Source: Clostridia bacterium
GTDB taxonomy: Bacteria > Bacillota > Clostridia > CAKSNL01 > HGM11501
DNA: 50,197 nt
Assembly: GCA_900766735.1 (NCBI GenBank)
Contig: CAAFWO010000018.1
Location: 1-50,197, forward strand
Direction: 5' to 3'
In this document: piece after piece, positions 17,944-27,071 of the stretch
Layout: each line of letters opens with the position of its first letter
Position numbering within the stretch: the first letter of the stretch is position 1
Translations under genes and position numbers: made by a program
The notes under the pieces: model-generated
Database searches by the model: none
Told to the model about the DNA's origin: nothing
What the model saw: the letters and a program-made list of their open reading frames with translations, nothing else

Positions 17944-19023
17944 TTAATCAAAATACCCTTTTGCCGCGAGAAGCTCCGCCAATAAAACACCGCCGCCGGC
18001 CGCGCCGCGAAGCGTGTTATGCGAAAGCGAAACGAATTTATAGTCAAGCACATTATCTTCTCTCAATCGGCCGACGCTTACAGCCATTCCGCCCTCTAAG
18101 TCGCGCTCGGATCTTATCTGCGGCCTGTCGTTCTCCTCAAAATAGTGGATAAACTGCTCCGGTGCATGCGGAAGTTTAAGCTTCTGCGGCTCGCCCGAAT
18201 ATGAGCGCCATGCCTTGATTATCTCGTCCTCGGTCGGTTTATTCTTAAACTTGACCGAAACCGTCGCAAAGTGGCCGTCCGTTACCGGAACTCTTATGCA
18301 CTGCGCACTTATCTTAGGCTCTTTTGATGAAACGATCTCTCCGTTTTCAACCTCGCCCCAGACTTTTAGCGGTTCGATCTCGCTCTTTTCTTCTTCTCCG
18401 CCGATATATGGAATTATGTTGTCGACCATCTCCGGCCATCTTTCAAATGTTTTTCCCGCTCCCGAGATCGCCTGATATGTAGAAACGATGACTTTTTCGA
18501 TCCCGTATTTCAAAAGCGGAGTAAGCGCCGGAACATAGCTTTGTATCGAGCAGTTTGATTTAACGGCAATAAAGCCCTTTTTCGTTCCGAGTCTTTTTCT
18601 CTGATGTTCGATTACCGAAAGGTGCTCAGGATTTACCTCGGGAATGATCATCGGCACATCGCCGACGAGCCTGTTTGCCGAGTTATTCGAGATCACGGGG
18701 AGCTCATTTTTCGCATAGAGCTCTTCAAGCGCCTTGATTTCATCCTTTTTCATATTAACAGCGCAGAAAACAAAATCCGCGTTCTCTTTTATCTTATCAA
18801 TATCGGATAGGGCGTCATACACCGTCATATTTCCGACACTCTCGGGCATCGGTGCTTTCATTACCCATCTGCCCGAAACAGAGTCTTTATATAGCTTTCC
18901 CGCACTGTTGGCAGATGCCGCAAGGACGCTTATCTTAAACCATGGGTGATCCGAAAGCAGAGTAATTAATCTCTGACCGACCATTCCCGTCGCGCCGATA
19001 ATGCCCACTTTATATTCCTTCAT
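17944..19023 (-). CDS. asd: Aspartate-semialdehyde dehydrogenase (archaeal/fungal-type)
   Basis: A 359-residue enzyme with the NADP loop IGATGMVGQRL at residues 8-18, the catalytic Cys in VKSNCSIQSYVP, and the TDGHFATVSVKF histidine region. The insertion pattern is that of the archaeal/fungal-type Asd. It reduces aspartyl phosphate to the semialdehyde, the branch point to lysine, methionine and threonine. The ATG at 19023 is chosen for the AGGAGGCG site 7 bp upstream; the longer frame would include the promoter. It is the first gene of the operon. I see no lysine riboswitch in the short leader. Confidence 0.95.
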   Translation of the reverse strand: MKEYKVGIIGATGMVGQRLITLLSDHPWFKISVLAASANSAGKLYKDSVSGRWVMKAPMPESVGNMTVYDALSDIDKIKENADFVFCAVNMKKDEIKALEELYAKNELPVISNNSANRLVGDVPMIIPEVNPEHLSVIEHQRKRLGTKKGFIAVKSNCSIQSYVPALTPLLKYGIEKVIVSTYQAISGAGKTFERWPEMVDNIIPYIGGEEEKSEIEPLKVWGEVENGEIVSSKEPKISAQCIRVPVTDGHFATVSVKFKNKPTEDEIIKAWRSYSGEPQKLKLPHAPEQFIHYFEENDRPQIRSERDLEGGMAVSVGRLREDNVLDYKFVSLSHNTLRGAAGGGVLLAELLAAKGYFD

Positions 19024-19054
19024 ACAAACGCCTCCTATGATGATTTTAATTAAG

Positions 19055-19083
19055 AGTATAGCATAACACCCGAAAAAAATCAA
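19055..19083 (-). promoter_or_regulatory. Predicted sigma-A promoter of asd-dapA-dapB
   Basis: On the minus strand, TTGATT (19083-19078) and TATACT (19060-19055) are 17 bp apart, with only about 25 bp of leader before the asd start. Confidence 0.78.
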
Positions 19084-19119
19084 CGGTTTATTGTTTTTTT
19101 CGCGATAAAAAAACCGTGC

Positions 19120-19148
19120 TTGCATTTTCATCTATATTATATTATAAT
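19120..19148 (+). promoter_or_regulatory. Predicted sigma-A promoter of folA-addB-addA
   Basis: TTGCAT (19120-19125) and TATAAT (19143-19148) are 17 bp apart, about 60 bp before the folA ATG and back-to-back with the asd promoter. Confidence 0.7.
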
Positions 19149-19208
19149 AAATTGTAATATAGCGCATATTTTTTTATTTAAAATCATTAATCAGCGAGGT
19201 ATTTTATT

Positions 19209-19703
19209 ATGGAACTTATAGTTGCTGTCGACAAAAACTGGGGCATCGGCAAAGGAAACGACCTTTTGTGCCATCTCCCCGGCGATTTAAAACACGTCAA
19301 GGAGCTCACCATGGGCCACACTTTAATTCTCGGAAAGAAAACGCTCGAATCGCTTCCCGGCGGAAATCCGCTCCCCGGAAGGCGCCACATCGTTCTCTCT
19401 TTCCCCGACGAGGTGATAGACAAGCCCGTGACCGCGGTTCACAGCGTTGAAGAAGCGCTCGACGCCGCAAAGGACGACGAGCACGTTTTTGTGTTTGGCG
19501 GCGAGAGCATATACCGTGCGTTTTTGCCTTATGTCGATAAGGCTTACATAACCAAAATAGACCACGCGTTTCAGGCGGACAGGTTTTTCCCCAATCTTGA
19601 CGAGGACGAGGACTTTACTCCCGTCTCTGTCGGCGAAACGCTCTCCGGCGGAGGATATAACTATTCATACTGGATATACGAACGCGTGAATAGGGAGAAA
19701 TAA
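19209..19703 (+). CDS. folA: Dihydrofolate reductase
   Basis: A 164-residue enzyme of normal length. Features are the N-terminal VAVDKNWGIGKGNDL (WGIGKGN equals the Met20 loop region), the catalytic acid Asp26 (HLPGDL), the NADPH-binding ILGKKTLESLP, GRRHIVLS and VFVFGGESIYRAF. It reduces dihydrofolate to tetrahydrofolate with NADPH. AGCGAGGT precedes the ATG. It is the first gene of a plus-strand unit; addB follows after a 1-bp gap, an unusual but tight junction. Confidence 0.95.
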   Translation: MELIVAVDKNWGIGKGNDLLCHLPGDLKHVKELTMGHTLILGKKTLESLPGGNPLPGRRHIVLSFPDEVIDKPVTAVHSVEEALDAAKDDEHVFVFGGESIYRAFLPYVDKAYITKIDHAFQADRFFPNLDEDEDFTPVSVGETLSGGGYNYSYWIYERVNREK

Positions 19704-19704
19704 A

Positions 19705-22700
19705 ATGCTCCTTAAAATTATAACGGGTACAGCCAAATGTAAAAAAAGCGACACCGTTGCCCGTCTTGCCGCAGAGAACGACGGGCTTTTGATCGTTCCG
19801 GAAACTCATTCCCTTTCCGCCGAGAAGGACCTTTTAAAATACACCCCGGCGCTCGGCTTCGGAAAGGCCGAAGTCTTATCCTTCCGCCGTCTTGCGCACC
19901 GATTTTCAGACTCCGGGCCGCTCGGCAAAAACACGATCGACCCGGCCGGAAAGGACATGGCGCTCGCGCTCATCTGCCAGCGGAACATAAAAAACTTCCG
20001 TTCTTTCACCCGTTCGGCAACCAAGACCGGGTTTTCGAAAAAGCTTTTATCGCTCATAAAAGAATTAAAGCGTTATAATATCGACCCCGATATGTTAAGA
20101 TCGGCGGCAGACGCTGTTCCGGGCAGAATTTTATCGGACAAGCTTTATGACATTTCGCTGATCTATGAAAAATATCTTGCCTTCATCGCCTCCGGCTACA
20201 CCGATTCGGACGACGACCTTCAGAGGCTTTACACCTATTTATGCAAAAACCGCCCGCTTGCCGGCCGCAACATCTATATCGACCGCTTTTCAAGCTTCAC
20301 GGGCGACGAGCACATGGTGATCCGCGCTCTTTTGGAAGAAGCCGACTCTGTCACGGTCTCGCTCTCGTCCTTCAAGGGTGCACAGGGCTTTCAGTTTGCC
20401 TCGTCAGAGGAGACGATCGACCGCCTCGAAAAGATGGCGGACGAGCTCGGCTGTCCTCATACGACCTTAGTGCTTTCTCCGGACGCTTCGAAAGAAGCGA
20501 TCCACCTTGAGGAAAACCTTTTTTCCTATTCTCCCGAACCATATACGGGCGAAACGGACTACCTTTCTCTTTTCACGGCGGACAGTATTTATTCGGAGGT
20601 CAACTATGTTGCACGCACCATCCGCTCGCTCGTTCGAAGCGGTGAGGCGGACTATTCTTTAATAAGCGTCGTGTGCCGGGACTCCGAGACTTATGCCCCG
20701 CTTTTAAGGAGCATTTTTCCGTCTTATGAAATTCCGTTTACGGATACGGAGCGTTTGAGCGCCGCATGCCATCCGCTCTCGGTCTGCCTTACTTCGGCGA
20801 TCGAGGCCGCAATTTCGACCGCTTCGACAGACCCGATCTTAAGATATTTAAAAAGCGGTTTTTCCGGCGTTTCGCAGGAGGAGACCGACCTTCTTGAAAA
20901 CTACATGCTCTCCTGCGGAATCTACCCTTCGCAGTTTTTCAGCGACGAAAAATGGACCTTTAAGGCAGACATTTATAAGGGCAGTAAAAACGACCCGTTA
21001 TTGATTGAGCGCATAAATAAAGTGAGGGAAAAGATACTTCCTCCCCTTTTAAATTTAAAGAACGCCTTAAAAGGAAAACTGAGTGCAGAGGCCTTCTGCC
21101 GCGCCGTTTACGCCTTTATGGAGGAGACGGACCTTCCCTCTGTCACAGCAGGGCTCATAAACAAATATAATAAGCGGGGCGAGACCGACCGCGCGGCAAA
21201 AACGGAGAGCGTTTATAACTCTCTTATCCGCGCGATGGATTCGCTCATCGCCTGCTCATTTGACGAGGTTTTGCCGGCTCAGAAATTCTTCTCTGTGTTA
21301 AGCGAGGGAATTGCGGCCATCACAAGCTCGATCATTCCCTCCGGCGTTGTGTGCGTTAATTTTGCCTCCGCCTCACGCTTTAAGGGCAGCGAGAGCCCTT
21401 ATGTTTTCATCGTTGGGTTAAACAGCGGTATTTTCCCGAAAATTCCGCAAAACGACGAAATACTGACCGACAAGGACAAGCAAGAGCTTTCAGCTTTGGG
21501 CATCACTACCTCGCCGGACACCATGCATCTTAACTATGAAGAGCTTTCGCTTTTATATTCAGTTATGAACTCGGCCGGGAAAAAGCTTTTTCTTTCGTAC
21601 CCGTTAAAGGACATCACGGGCTCTCCGCTTTCGGAGTCCTCCGTCGTCGGAAAAGTAAGGGAGATATTCCCGAAAATCAGGCAGGAAGCGGACGCGGATA
21701 TTCACGATCCCGACTATTACATTTCATCGCCCGAGTCGACAAAATACAAGATGCTCGACCGGTTAAACACATTTATGACAGACCCCCGGACCGAGATCGA
21801 CCCCAAATGGCTGATGCTTTACGACTGGTACAAACGACACGGCTATTTCCTCCCCGAGATCCCGAACGCTTTTTCAGGCATGCGCCGCTTCACTTTGCTT
21901 GACAAAAGCATTACGCAAAAGCTTTTCCCGGACGGATTTAAAACGAGCATTTCAAAGCTCGAAACATATTCAGCGTGCCATTTTAAATACTATATGCAGT
22001 ACATATTAAATGCACGGGAGAGGACGGATTCTTCCTTCACCAAGGCGGACATCGGAACTATCCTTCACAGCTATGCCGAAAATGTGAGCCGCTATATCGA
22101 AGACAACTCTCTTTCCTGGCAAAGCATATCCGAAAGCGAGATAAAAAAGGTTTTGGGCGCAACTACCGACAAATATGTTGAAAACGGCCCGAACATATTA
22201 AAAAATTCAAGCCGCTCGCTCTATCTTGTAAAGAGGCTCGAACACCTTGCCTATAAGATGAGCCTGAAAATCAAAGAGCAGTTTGAGTCCGGCGGCTTTT
22301 CCCCTCTCGGAAGCGAGATCGTTTTTGACGACGGAAAGGAATACGGCTCTATCAAGATTCCGACCCCTGACGGAGATGTCATCCTCACCGGAAAGATCGA
22401 CCGTGCGGATGTGATCTCGCTTCCCGAGGGCGAATTTGTCCGCATCGTCGACTATAAATCAGGAAGCAAAAGCTTTTCGTTCTCAAAAATATACTCCGGG
22501 CTCGACCTTCAGCTTTCTGTCTATATGATGGCGCTTTGCGCAAACGGGAAAAAGCCGGGCGGAATGCTTTATTTTAAGTTCGGCGACCCGATAAAAGACC
22601 CTGAAAGCAAGTCTAAGAATAAAGAAGACTACGTCCGCCTCTCCGGGCTCGTATCCTCATCTCCCGATTTTCTTTCGGCCATCGATCCGGACGGTAAAAT

Positions 22701-23004
22701 CAAAAATGACTGTCTCAAAACCGATCTTTATAACGCTCATCTGGCCTCGGAAGAAAACTTCGGCTCGATCTTCTCGCATGTGAAAATGCTTATCGGTTTC
22801 ATCACGGCGAATATGAAATACGGCGACTTTGGAATTGTGCCGCGTGAGGCAGATAAGAACTCATCTCCGTGTACATACTGCCCATACAAGGCCGCCTGCT
22901 CGGGCGACGCAATATGCACTCCGATCGAAAACATTGACAAAAACGTATGGGACTATTTCAAAGAAGAAAAAGAAAGCGAAGCAGAAGAAGGTGACAACAA
23001 ATGA
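19705..23004 (+). CDS. addB: AddAB helicase-nuclease subunit B
   Basis: A 1099-residue protein of typical AddB length. The C-terminal PD-(D/E)xK nuclease (TGKIDRAD then VDYKSG, near 905-930) is followed by the iron-sulfur staple: Cys758 (YSACHFKYY) pairs with Cys1056, Cys1059 and Cys1065 (CTYCPYKAAC). With AddA it resects double-strand breaks up to Chi sites before RecA loading. The N-terminal phosphate-binding loop, GxxGxGKT/S in the Bacillus homologue, is degenerate here (GTAKCKKS, residues 8-15), so nucleotide binding by AddB may be lost. AGGGAG precedes the ATG; its last four bases (ATGA) overlap addA. Confidence 0.93.
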   Translation: MLLKIITGTAKCKKSDTVARLAAENDGLLIVPETHSLSAEKDLLKYTPALGFGKAEVLSFRRLAHRFSDSGPLGKNTIDPAGKDMALALICQRNIKNFRSFTRSATKTGFSKKLLSLIKELKRYNIDPDMLRSAADAVPGRILSDKLYDISLIYEKYLAFIASGYTDSDDDLQRLYTYLCKNRPLAGRNIYIDRFSSFTGDEHMVIRALLEEADSVTVSLSSFKGAQGFQFASSEETIDRLEKMADELGCPHTTLVLSPDASKEAIHLEENLFSYSPEPYTGETDYLSLFTADSIYSEVNYVARTIRSLVRSGEADYSLISVVCRDSETYAPLLRSIFPSYEIPFTDTERLSAACHPLSVCLTSAIEAAISTASTDPILRYLKSGFSGVSQEETDLLENYMLSCGIYPSQFFSDEKWTFKADIYKGSKNDPLLIERINKVREKILPPLLNLKNALKGKLSAEAFCRAVYAFMEETDLPSVTAGLINKYNKRGETDRAAKTESVYNSLIRAMDSLIACSFDEVLPAQKFFSVLSEGIAAITSSIIPSGVVCVNFASASRFKGSESPYVFIVGLNSGIFPKIPQNDEILTDKDKQELSALGITTSPDTMHLNYEELSLLYSVMNSAGKKLFLSYPLKDITGSPLSESSVVGKVREIFPKIRQEADADIHDPDYYISSPESTKYKMLDRLNTFMTDPRTEIDPKWLMLYDWYKRHGYFLPEIPNAFSGMRRFTLLDKSITQKLFPDGFKTSISKLETYSACHFKYYMQYILNARERTDSSFTKADIGTILHSYAENVSRYIEDNSLSWQSISESEIKKVLGATTDKYVENGPNILKNSSRSLYLVKRLEHLAYKMSLKIKEQFESGGFSPLGSEIVFDDGKEYGSIKIPTPDGDVILTGKIDRADVISLPEGEFVRIVDYKSGSKSFSFSKIYSGLDLQLSVYMMALCANGKKPGGMLYFKFGDPIKDPESKSKNKEDYVRLSGLVSSSPDFLSAIDPDGKIKNDCLKTDLYNAHLASEENFGSIFSHVKMLIGFITANMKYGDFGIVPREADKNSSPCTYCPYKAACSGDAICTPIENIDKNVWDYFKEEKESEAEEGDNK

Positions 23005-26000
23005 AATGGACGCCTGAACAGAAAAACGCCGTTGAAGCGCCTGTCGCAAACATTTTGGTTTCCGCGGCGGCCGGGAGCGGCAAAACACAGGTTCTGACAG
23101 GAAGGATCATTGACCGCGTCAAAAACGGGGCGGACATTTCGCGCCTTTTGGTAATGACCTTCACAAAGGCCGCGGCGGCGGAAATGCGCGAGCGAATTTC
23201 AAAAAGCCTTGCCGAAGCCGCTAAAAACGAAAAAGATAAATATAAAAGGGGCAGACTGTTAAAACAGTTCTCACTTGCGGACACGGCGGACATTTCGACC
23301 GTGCACAGCTTTTGCGGAAAAGTACTTAAATCATATTTTTACGAGATAGATTTAGACCCGTCGTTCACTATCATGAACGACTATGACAAAAGCATCCTGC
23401 TTACAGAGTCGCTGTCCGAAACGATGGACTATTATTATGACTCAGCCGATGAGGATTTTTTAGAATTTGTCAGCCTCGTGTCAGGCTCCACCGATGACGA
23501 AGAGGCCGCAGACATGATCAAGAGCGCGGCAGTTTATGCGATGAGCACCCCCTACCCCGAAAAATGGCTTGACGACGCGAAGGCAAGATATGCCGATCTC
23601 GCTCCGGGGAACGACTTTTTTTCAAAGCCGCTGACAGAAAAGTTTATAAAGCTCGTCTCGGAAATGCGCGAGCTTAAGTGCTCTATCATAGACTATCTTT
23701 CCGGGGAGCCCGAGCTTGCCACGCTGTATGAAAATCACAGTGCCAACATCGCGCAGTTTGACGCATTTTTATCCGCTCCCGCGGATTGGGACACATGCTA
23801 TGATTTCATTCATAATAAACTCTCTTTGTCAACCTTCAGGGGCGGAAAACAGGGCTATACTTCCGAAGCCAAAGAAAATGCGCAAAAGCTTAACGATGTA
23901 TTAAAAGCGGTCAAAGGAGAAGCGGAAGCGCTCATAAGCGTCCCGTATGCCGAGGCATTCGACCGCACAGAGCGCATGGCAAAATACGCGATAATAATTT
24001 CCGAAGCGGCGAAAAGAATGCTCCTTACCTTCCGGCAGAAAAAGTCCGACAAAAACGTTTTGGACTATAACGACCTTGAGCATTTTACCATAAAGCTTTT
24101 ATCCGAGCATGATGATGTCGCAGAAGAGGTCTCCGGCCTTTACGACGAGATATATGTCGACGAATACCAGGACACCAACGACACGCAGGAGGAGATCATA
24201 AGGCTTGTTTCGCGCGGCCGCGCCAATGTCTTCATGGTCGGCGATATGAAGCAGAGCATCTATAGCTTCCGCCACACCGACCCCGAAAGGCTTTTTGCCG
24301 TAAAATCCGAAAGCTATGCCGAATACTGCCCCGGTTGCCCGGAAAAAAACGTAAAGATTGCGCTTTCAAAAAACTTCCGTTCAAACCCCGGCATTATCGA
24401 CACGGTAAACACAGTGTTTAAGTCGCTGATGAAAAAACGCTTCGGCGGAGTCGACTATTCGGGAACCGAGGTTTTGCAAAGCGGCGGAACATACGGTGCT
24501 GTCGAATGCAAAGGACCGTTTGCGATCCTTCACACGATAGTTTCGGAAAAAGTGCCATTGCACCTAAAAAGAGACGCGGAGGCCGTGGTCTTAGCCCAAA
24601 GGATCAAAGCCATCATGGAAGAAGGCACACAGGTTTTTGACAAAGGGACCGGCAAAATGCGGCCAATCCGCTACTCCGACATTGCGGTGCTCATAAGGGT
24701 ATCCAAGGGCGTTTCCGAGATATATAAAAACAGGCTTGAATCAGCAGGCATCCCGGCATTCTCGGACGGCGGATACGGATTTTTCAACAGGAAGGAGCTA
24801 TCCGTCTTAATATCCCTTTTAAAGGTCATCGACAATCCGCTCCAGGATGTTGACCTGATCGCGGTTTTGCGCTCACCGTTATTTAATTTTGACGAAAATC
24901 ACCTTGCGCACCTTGCTTTAATGAATAAGCCTTACTTTTTCGATGCCGTAAAAGAGTCCGCCTCAAACGAAGACGAGCCGGACAAAAAGAGCAGGCGCTT
25001 TATGGCAAAGTTAAATAAGTGGCGCGAAGAGGCCTCGTTTTCCGGAGTATATGACTTTATCTCGCGGCTTATCGAGGAGGAGGGCTATATGTCATATGTT
25101 TCATCTATGCCGGACAGCGAGATAGCCGTCGCCAACATAAACATATTCTTAAACTATGCAAAAAAGGCCGACTCCTCGTCATACAAGGGGCTTTTCAAGT
25201 TTCTTAAATATATCGACGATCTGTTAAATAAGGATATGGCGGACAAAAGCGACGACGCTTCGGCCTTAAACATCAACGCCGTGCGTATTATGACTATCCA
25301 TAAAAGCAAGGGGCTGGAATTTCCGTTCGTTTTCTTATGCGACGCGGACGGCGGTTTTGACTCAAGAGAAAACTCGGCAAACATCGCGTTTGACAAAGAT
25401 TTGGGGATTTTGTTAAAGACCTTTTATCCCGAACGAGAAAAGCTCACCTCACCGGCATTTTTGCTTTTTAAGGAAAAGCACTTATCCTCTCAGGCCTCCG
25501 AGGAAATGCGCATCTTATATGTCGCGCTCACGAGGGCGCGCGAGCATCTTGAGATCATCGAGACCTTTTTTGAAACTCAGAAGCGCAAAGCGGAAGAATA
25601 TCTTCACATGCCTCGGCTCGGGAAGATATACGATTCGGAGATCCGGCTCGCAAAGTCTTTTTCCGATTGGCTTTTGCTGACAAACCGCGAATATAATGTT
25701 CCGGTTCGAAATGCTTTCAGGAGCGAAAAATTGATCTGTGAGGATTTGCAGATTCCCGGCGGCGAACACACAGACGAGGAACAAACGCTTTCGCAGATTC
25801 CCGATGATGAACTCATAGACGGCGGACGAACACTTTTGCAGATCCCCTATGACGAACACACAGACGAGGTGTTATCCTGGCAATACCCCAAAAAGGAGCT
25901 ATACCCCATCAAGAATAAATACTCTGTCAGTGAATTAAAATCCGGCATTCTTCCCGATGAAAACGAGGCCGAAACGACGCGCTTTTTATTCAATTTCAAA

Positions 26001-26528
26001 AGCTCATCTCTTGCAAGACCCGGATATTTAAATTCAGATAAGGTATTTACAAGTATGCAAAAAGGTAGTATAATGCATTATGTGATCGAAAAACTAGATT
26101 TTTCGTCTGACGATATTTTAGGTCAGATAAAAAAAATGAATCTCACCGATGACGAACGCGCTGCGGTCGATATTGACGCGATACGCGCCTTTACCTGCTC
26201 CGACCTTGCTAAAAGAATGGTCGCTTCGGGAAAATACTTCCGCGAAGTGCCGTTTACCTTCAAAAAAACGGTCACCGAGCTTGACAGTTCGATTGCTCAC
26301 GACGCGGAAACGCTCATTCAGGGTGTTATCGACTGTTATTTTATCGAGAACGGTTCAATTGTACTTATCGATTACAAAACCGACAAAAATGTGACTGACG
26401 AGGAAGCAAAAAGGCGCTACGAAAAACAGCTTTCGCTCTATGCTGAAGCGCTGACCAAAAAATACTCTCTGCCGGTAAAGGAAAAATATCTCTATCTTTT
26501 TTCCTTAAAAAAGATCATCGGCGTATAA
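23001..26528 (+). CDS. addA: AddAB helicase-nuclease subunit A
   Basis: A 1175-residue UvrD/Rep-type helicase fused to a RecB-type nuclease. Walker A SAAAGSGKT spans residues 21-29, motif II is VDEYQDTN, and NFRSNPGI and LEFPFVFLCD are further helicase motifs. The C-terminal nuclease motif is LIDYKTDKNV near residue 1120. Helicase and nuclease are joined by a linker that contains three copies of a 15-residue repeat (25746-25875). It unwinds and degrades double-strand ends with AddB. The start overlaps the addB stop (ATGA), so translation is coupled. Confidence 0.95.
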   Translation: MKWTPEQKNAVEAPVANILVSAAAGSGKTQVLTGRIIDRVKNGADISRLLVMTFTKAAAAEMRERISKSLAEAAKNEKDKYKRGRLLKQFSLADTADISTVHSFCGKVLKSYFYEIDLDPSFTIMNDYDKSILLTESLSETMDYYYDSADEDFLEFVSLVSGSTDDEEAADMIKSAAVYAMSTPYPEKWLDDAKARYADLAPGNDFFSKPLTEKFIKLVSEMRELKCSIIDYLSGEPELATLYENHSANIAQFDAFLSAPADWDTCYDFIHNKLSLSTFRGGKQGYTSEAKENAQKLNDVLKAVKGEAEALISVPYAEAFDRTERMAKYAIIISEAAKRMLLTFRQKKSDKNVLDYNDLEHFTIKLLSEHDDVAEEVSGLYDEIYVDEYQDTNDTQEEIIRLVSRGRANVFMVGDMKQSIYSFRHTDPERLFAVKSESYAEYCPGCPEKNVKIALSKNFRSNPGIIDTVNTVFKSLMKKRFGGVDYSGTEVLQSGGTYGAVECKGPFAILHTIVSEKVPLHLKRDAEAVVLAQRIKAIMEEGTQVFDKGTGKMRPIRYSDIAVLIRVSKGVSEIYKNRLESAGIPAFSDGGYGFFNRKELSVLISLLKVIDNPLQDVDLIAVLRSPLFNFDENHLAHLALMNKPYFFDAVKESASNEDEPDKKSRRFMAKLNKWREEASFSGVYDFISRLIEEEGYMSYVSSMPDSEIAVANINIFLNYAKKADSSSYKGLFKFLKYIDDLLNKDMADKSDDASALNINAVRIMTIHKSKGLEFPFVFLCDADGGFDSRENSANIAFDKDLGILLKTFYPEREKLTSPAFLLFKEKHLSSQASEEMRILYVALTRAREHLEIIETFFETQKRKAEEYLHMPRLGKIYDSEIRLAKSFSDWLLLTNREYNVPVRNAFRSEKLICEDLQIPGGEHTDEEQTLSQIPDDELIDGGRTLLQIPYDEHTDEVLSWQYPKKELYPIKNKYSVSELKSGILPDENEAETTRFLFNFKSSSLARPGYLNSDKVFTSMQKGSIMHYVIEKLDFSSDDILGQIKKMNLTDDERAAVDIDAIRAFTCSDLAKRMVASGKYFREVPFTFKKTVTELDSSIAHDAETLIQGVIDCYFIENGSIVLIDYKTDKNVTDEEAKRRYEKQLSLYAEALTKKYSLPVKEKYLYLFSLKKIIGV
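25746..25875 (+). repeat. 45-bp tandem repeat inside addA (about 2.9 copies)
   Basis: Copies begin with (T/C)GCAGAT(T/C)CCC at 25746, 25791 and 25836, exactly 45 bp apart. They encode three versions of (L/S)QIPxDEHTDExxTL. Each keeps the reading frame. The position is the linker between the helicase and nuclease domains. Confidence 0.88.
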
Positions 26529-26543
26529 GAAAGGATATTAATT

Positions 26544-27050
26544 ATGGCTGAAAACAGAAACTTAAGACAGACTCAAAGTTCCGGCGGATCGACTCCGCTT
26601 GCACAGGAATATGCAAAAAGAAGGCGCCGAAAGAGAAGACGCCCTTCAAAAGCAATGAGATATTTTGCCGCCATCTTGGTTATCATTTTGGTGTTTTTCG
26701 TTGCATACTCTGTGGGTTCATGGATAATCAAGAACGTTTCGTCCTCCAATGACGCAAATACGGAAAACGATACAGAAGATCCGGTTACCACACTCCAGAA
26801 AAGGCTTGACGAGCTCACAAACGAGAACAAGATGCTCACAGAGGAGATAAAGGAGCTTCAGTCCAAGGTCGACAAATATAATGCACTCTACGGCCCGATA
26901 GACTCGTCCTCTCCCTCCGGAACCGATTCTACCCAGGGCACAACAGCAAGCACGCCTTCAGGCCAGCCCTCCGGCAACAGCGATGGTCAGGGCACATCTG
27001 ATACCGCATCACAGCCTGAGACCCCGAGCTCCGGCGCAGAAGAGATCTGA
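26544..27050 (+). CDS. Small single-pass membrane protein with coiled coil and Ser/Thr/Gly-rich tail
   Basis: A 168-residue protein I cannot assign to a family. The basic N-terminus (about 1-37, with RRRRKRRRPSK) is cytosolic. One membrane helix spans about 39-62 (YFAAILVIILVFFVAYSVG). A heptad-like coiled coil spans about 80-112 (LQKRLDELTNENKMLTEEIKELQ), and the tail to 168 is rich in Ser, Thr, Pro and Gly. The layout resembles FtsL/DivIC-like or spore-related septal proteins, but no specific motif supports that. It lies 15 bp after addA with AAGAAAGGA before the ATG and is followed 21 bp later by DUF1015. Confidence 0.75.
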   Translation: MAENRNLRQTQSSGGSTPLAQEYAKRRRRKRRRPSKAMRYFAAILVIILVFFVAYSVGSWIIKNVSSSNDANTENDTEDPVTTLQKRLDELTNENKMLTEEIKELQSKVDKYNALYGPIDSSSPSGTDSTQGTTASTPSGQPSGNSDGQGTSDTASQPETPSSGAEEI

Positions 27051-27071
27051 CATAAATTAACGGAGGTTACT

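Noticed and set aside
19024..19208. Lysine riboswitch or T-box before asd
   Set aside because: The promoter leaves only about 25 bp of leader, far too short for the ~170-nt lysine aptamer, and no T-box sequence is present.
25746..25875. CRISPR-like array
   Set aside because: Only three in-frame 45-bp copies with no unique spacers, inside addA.
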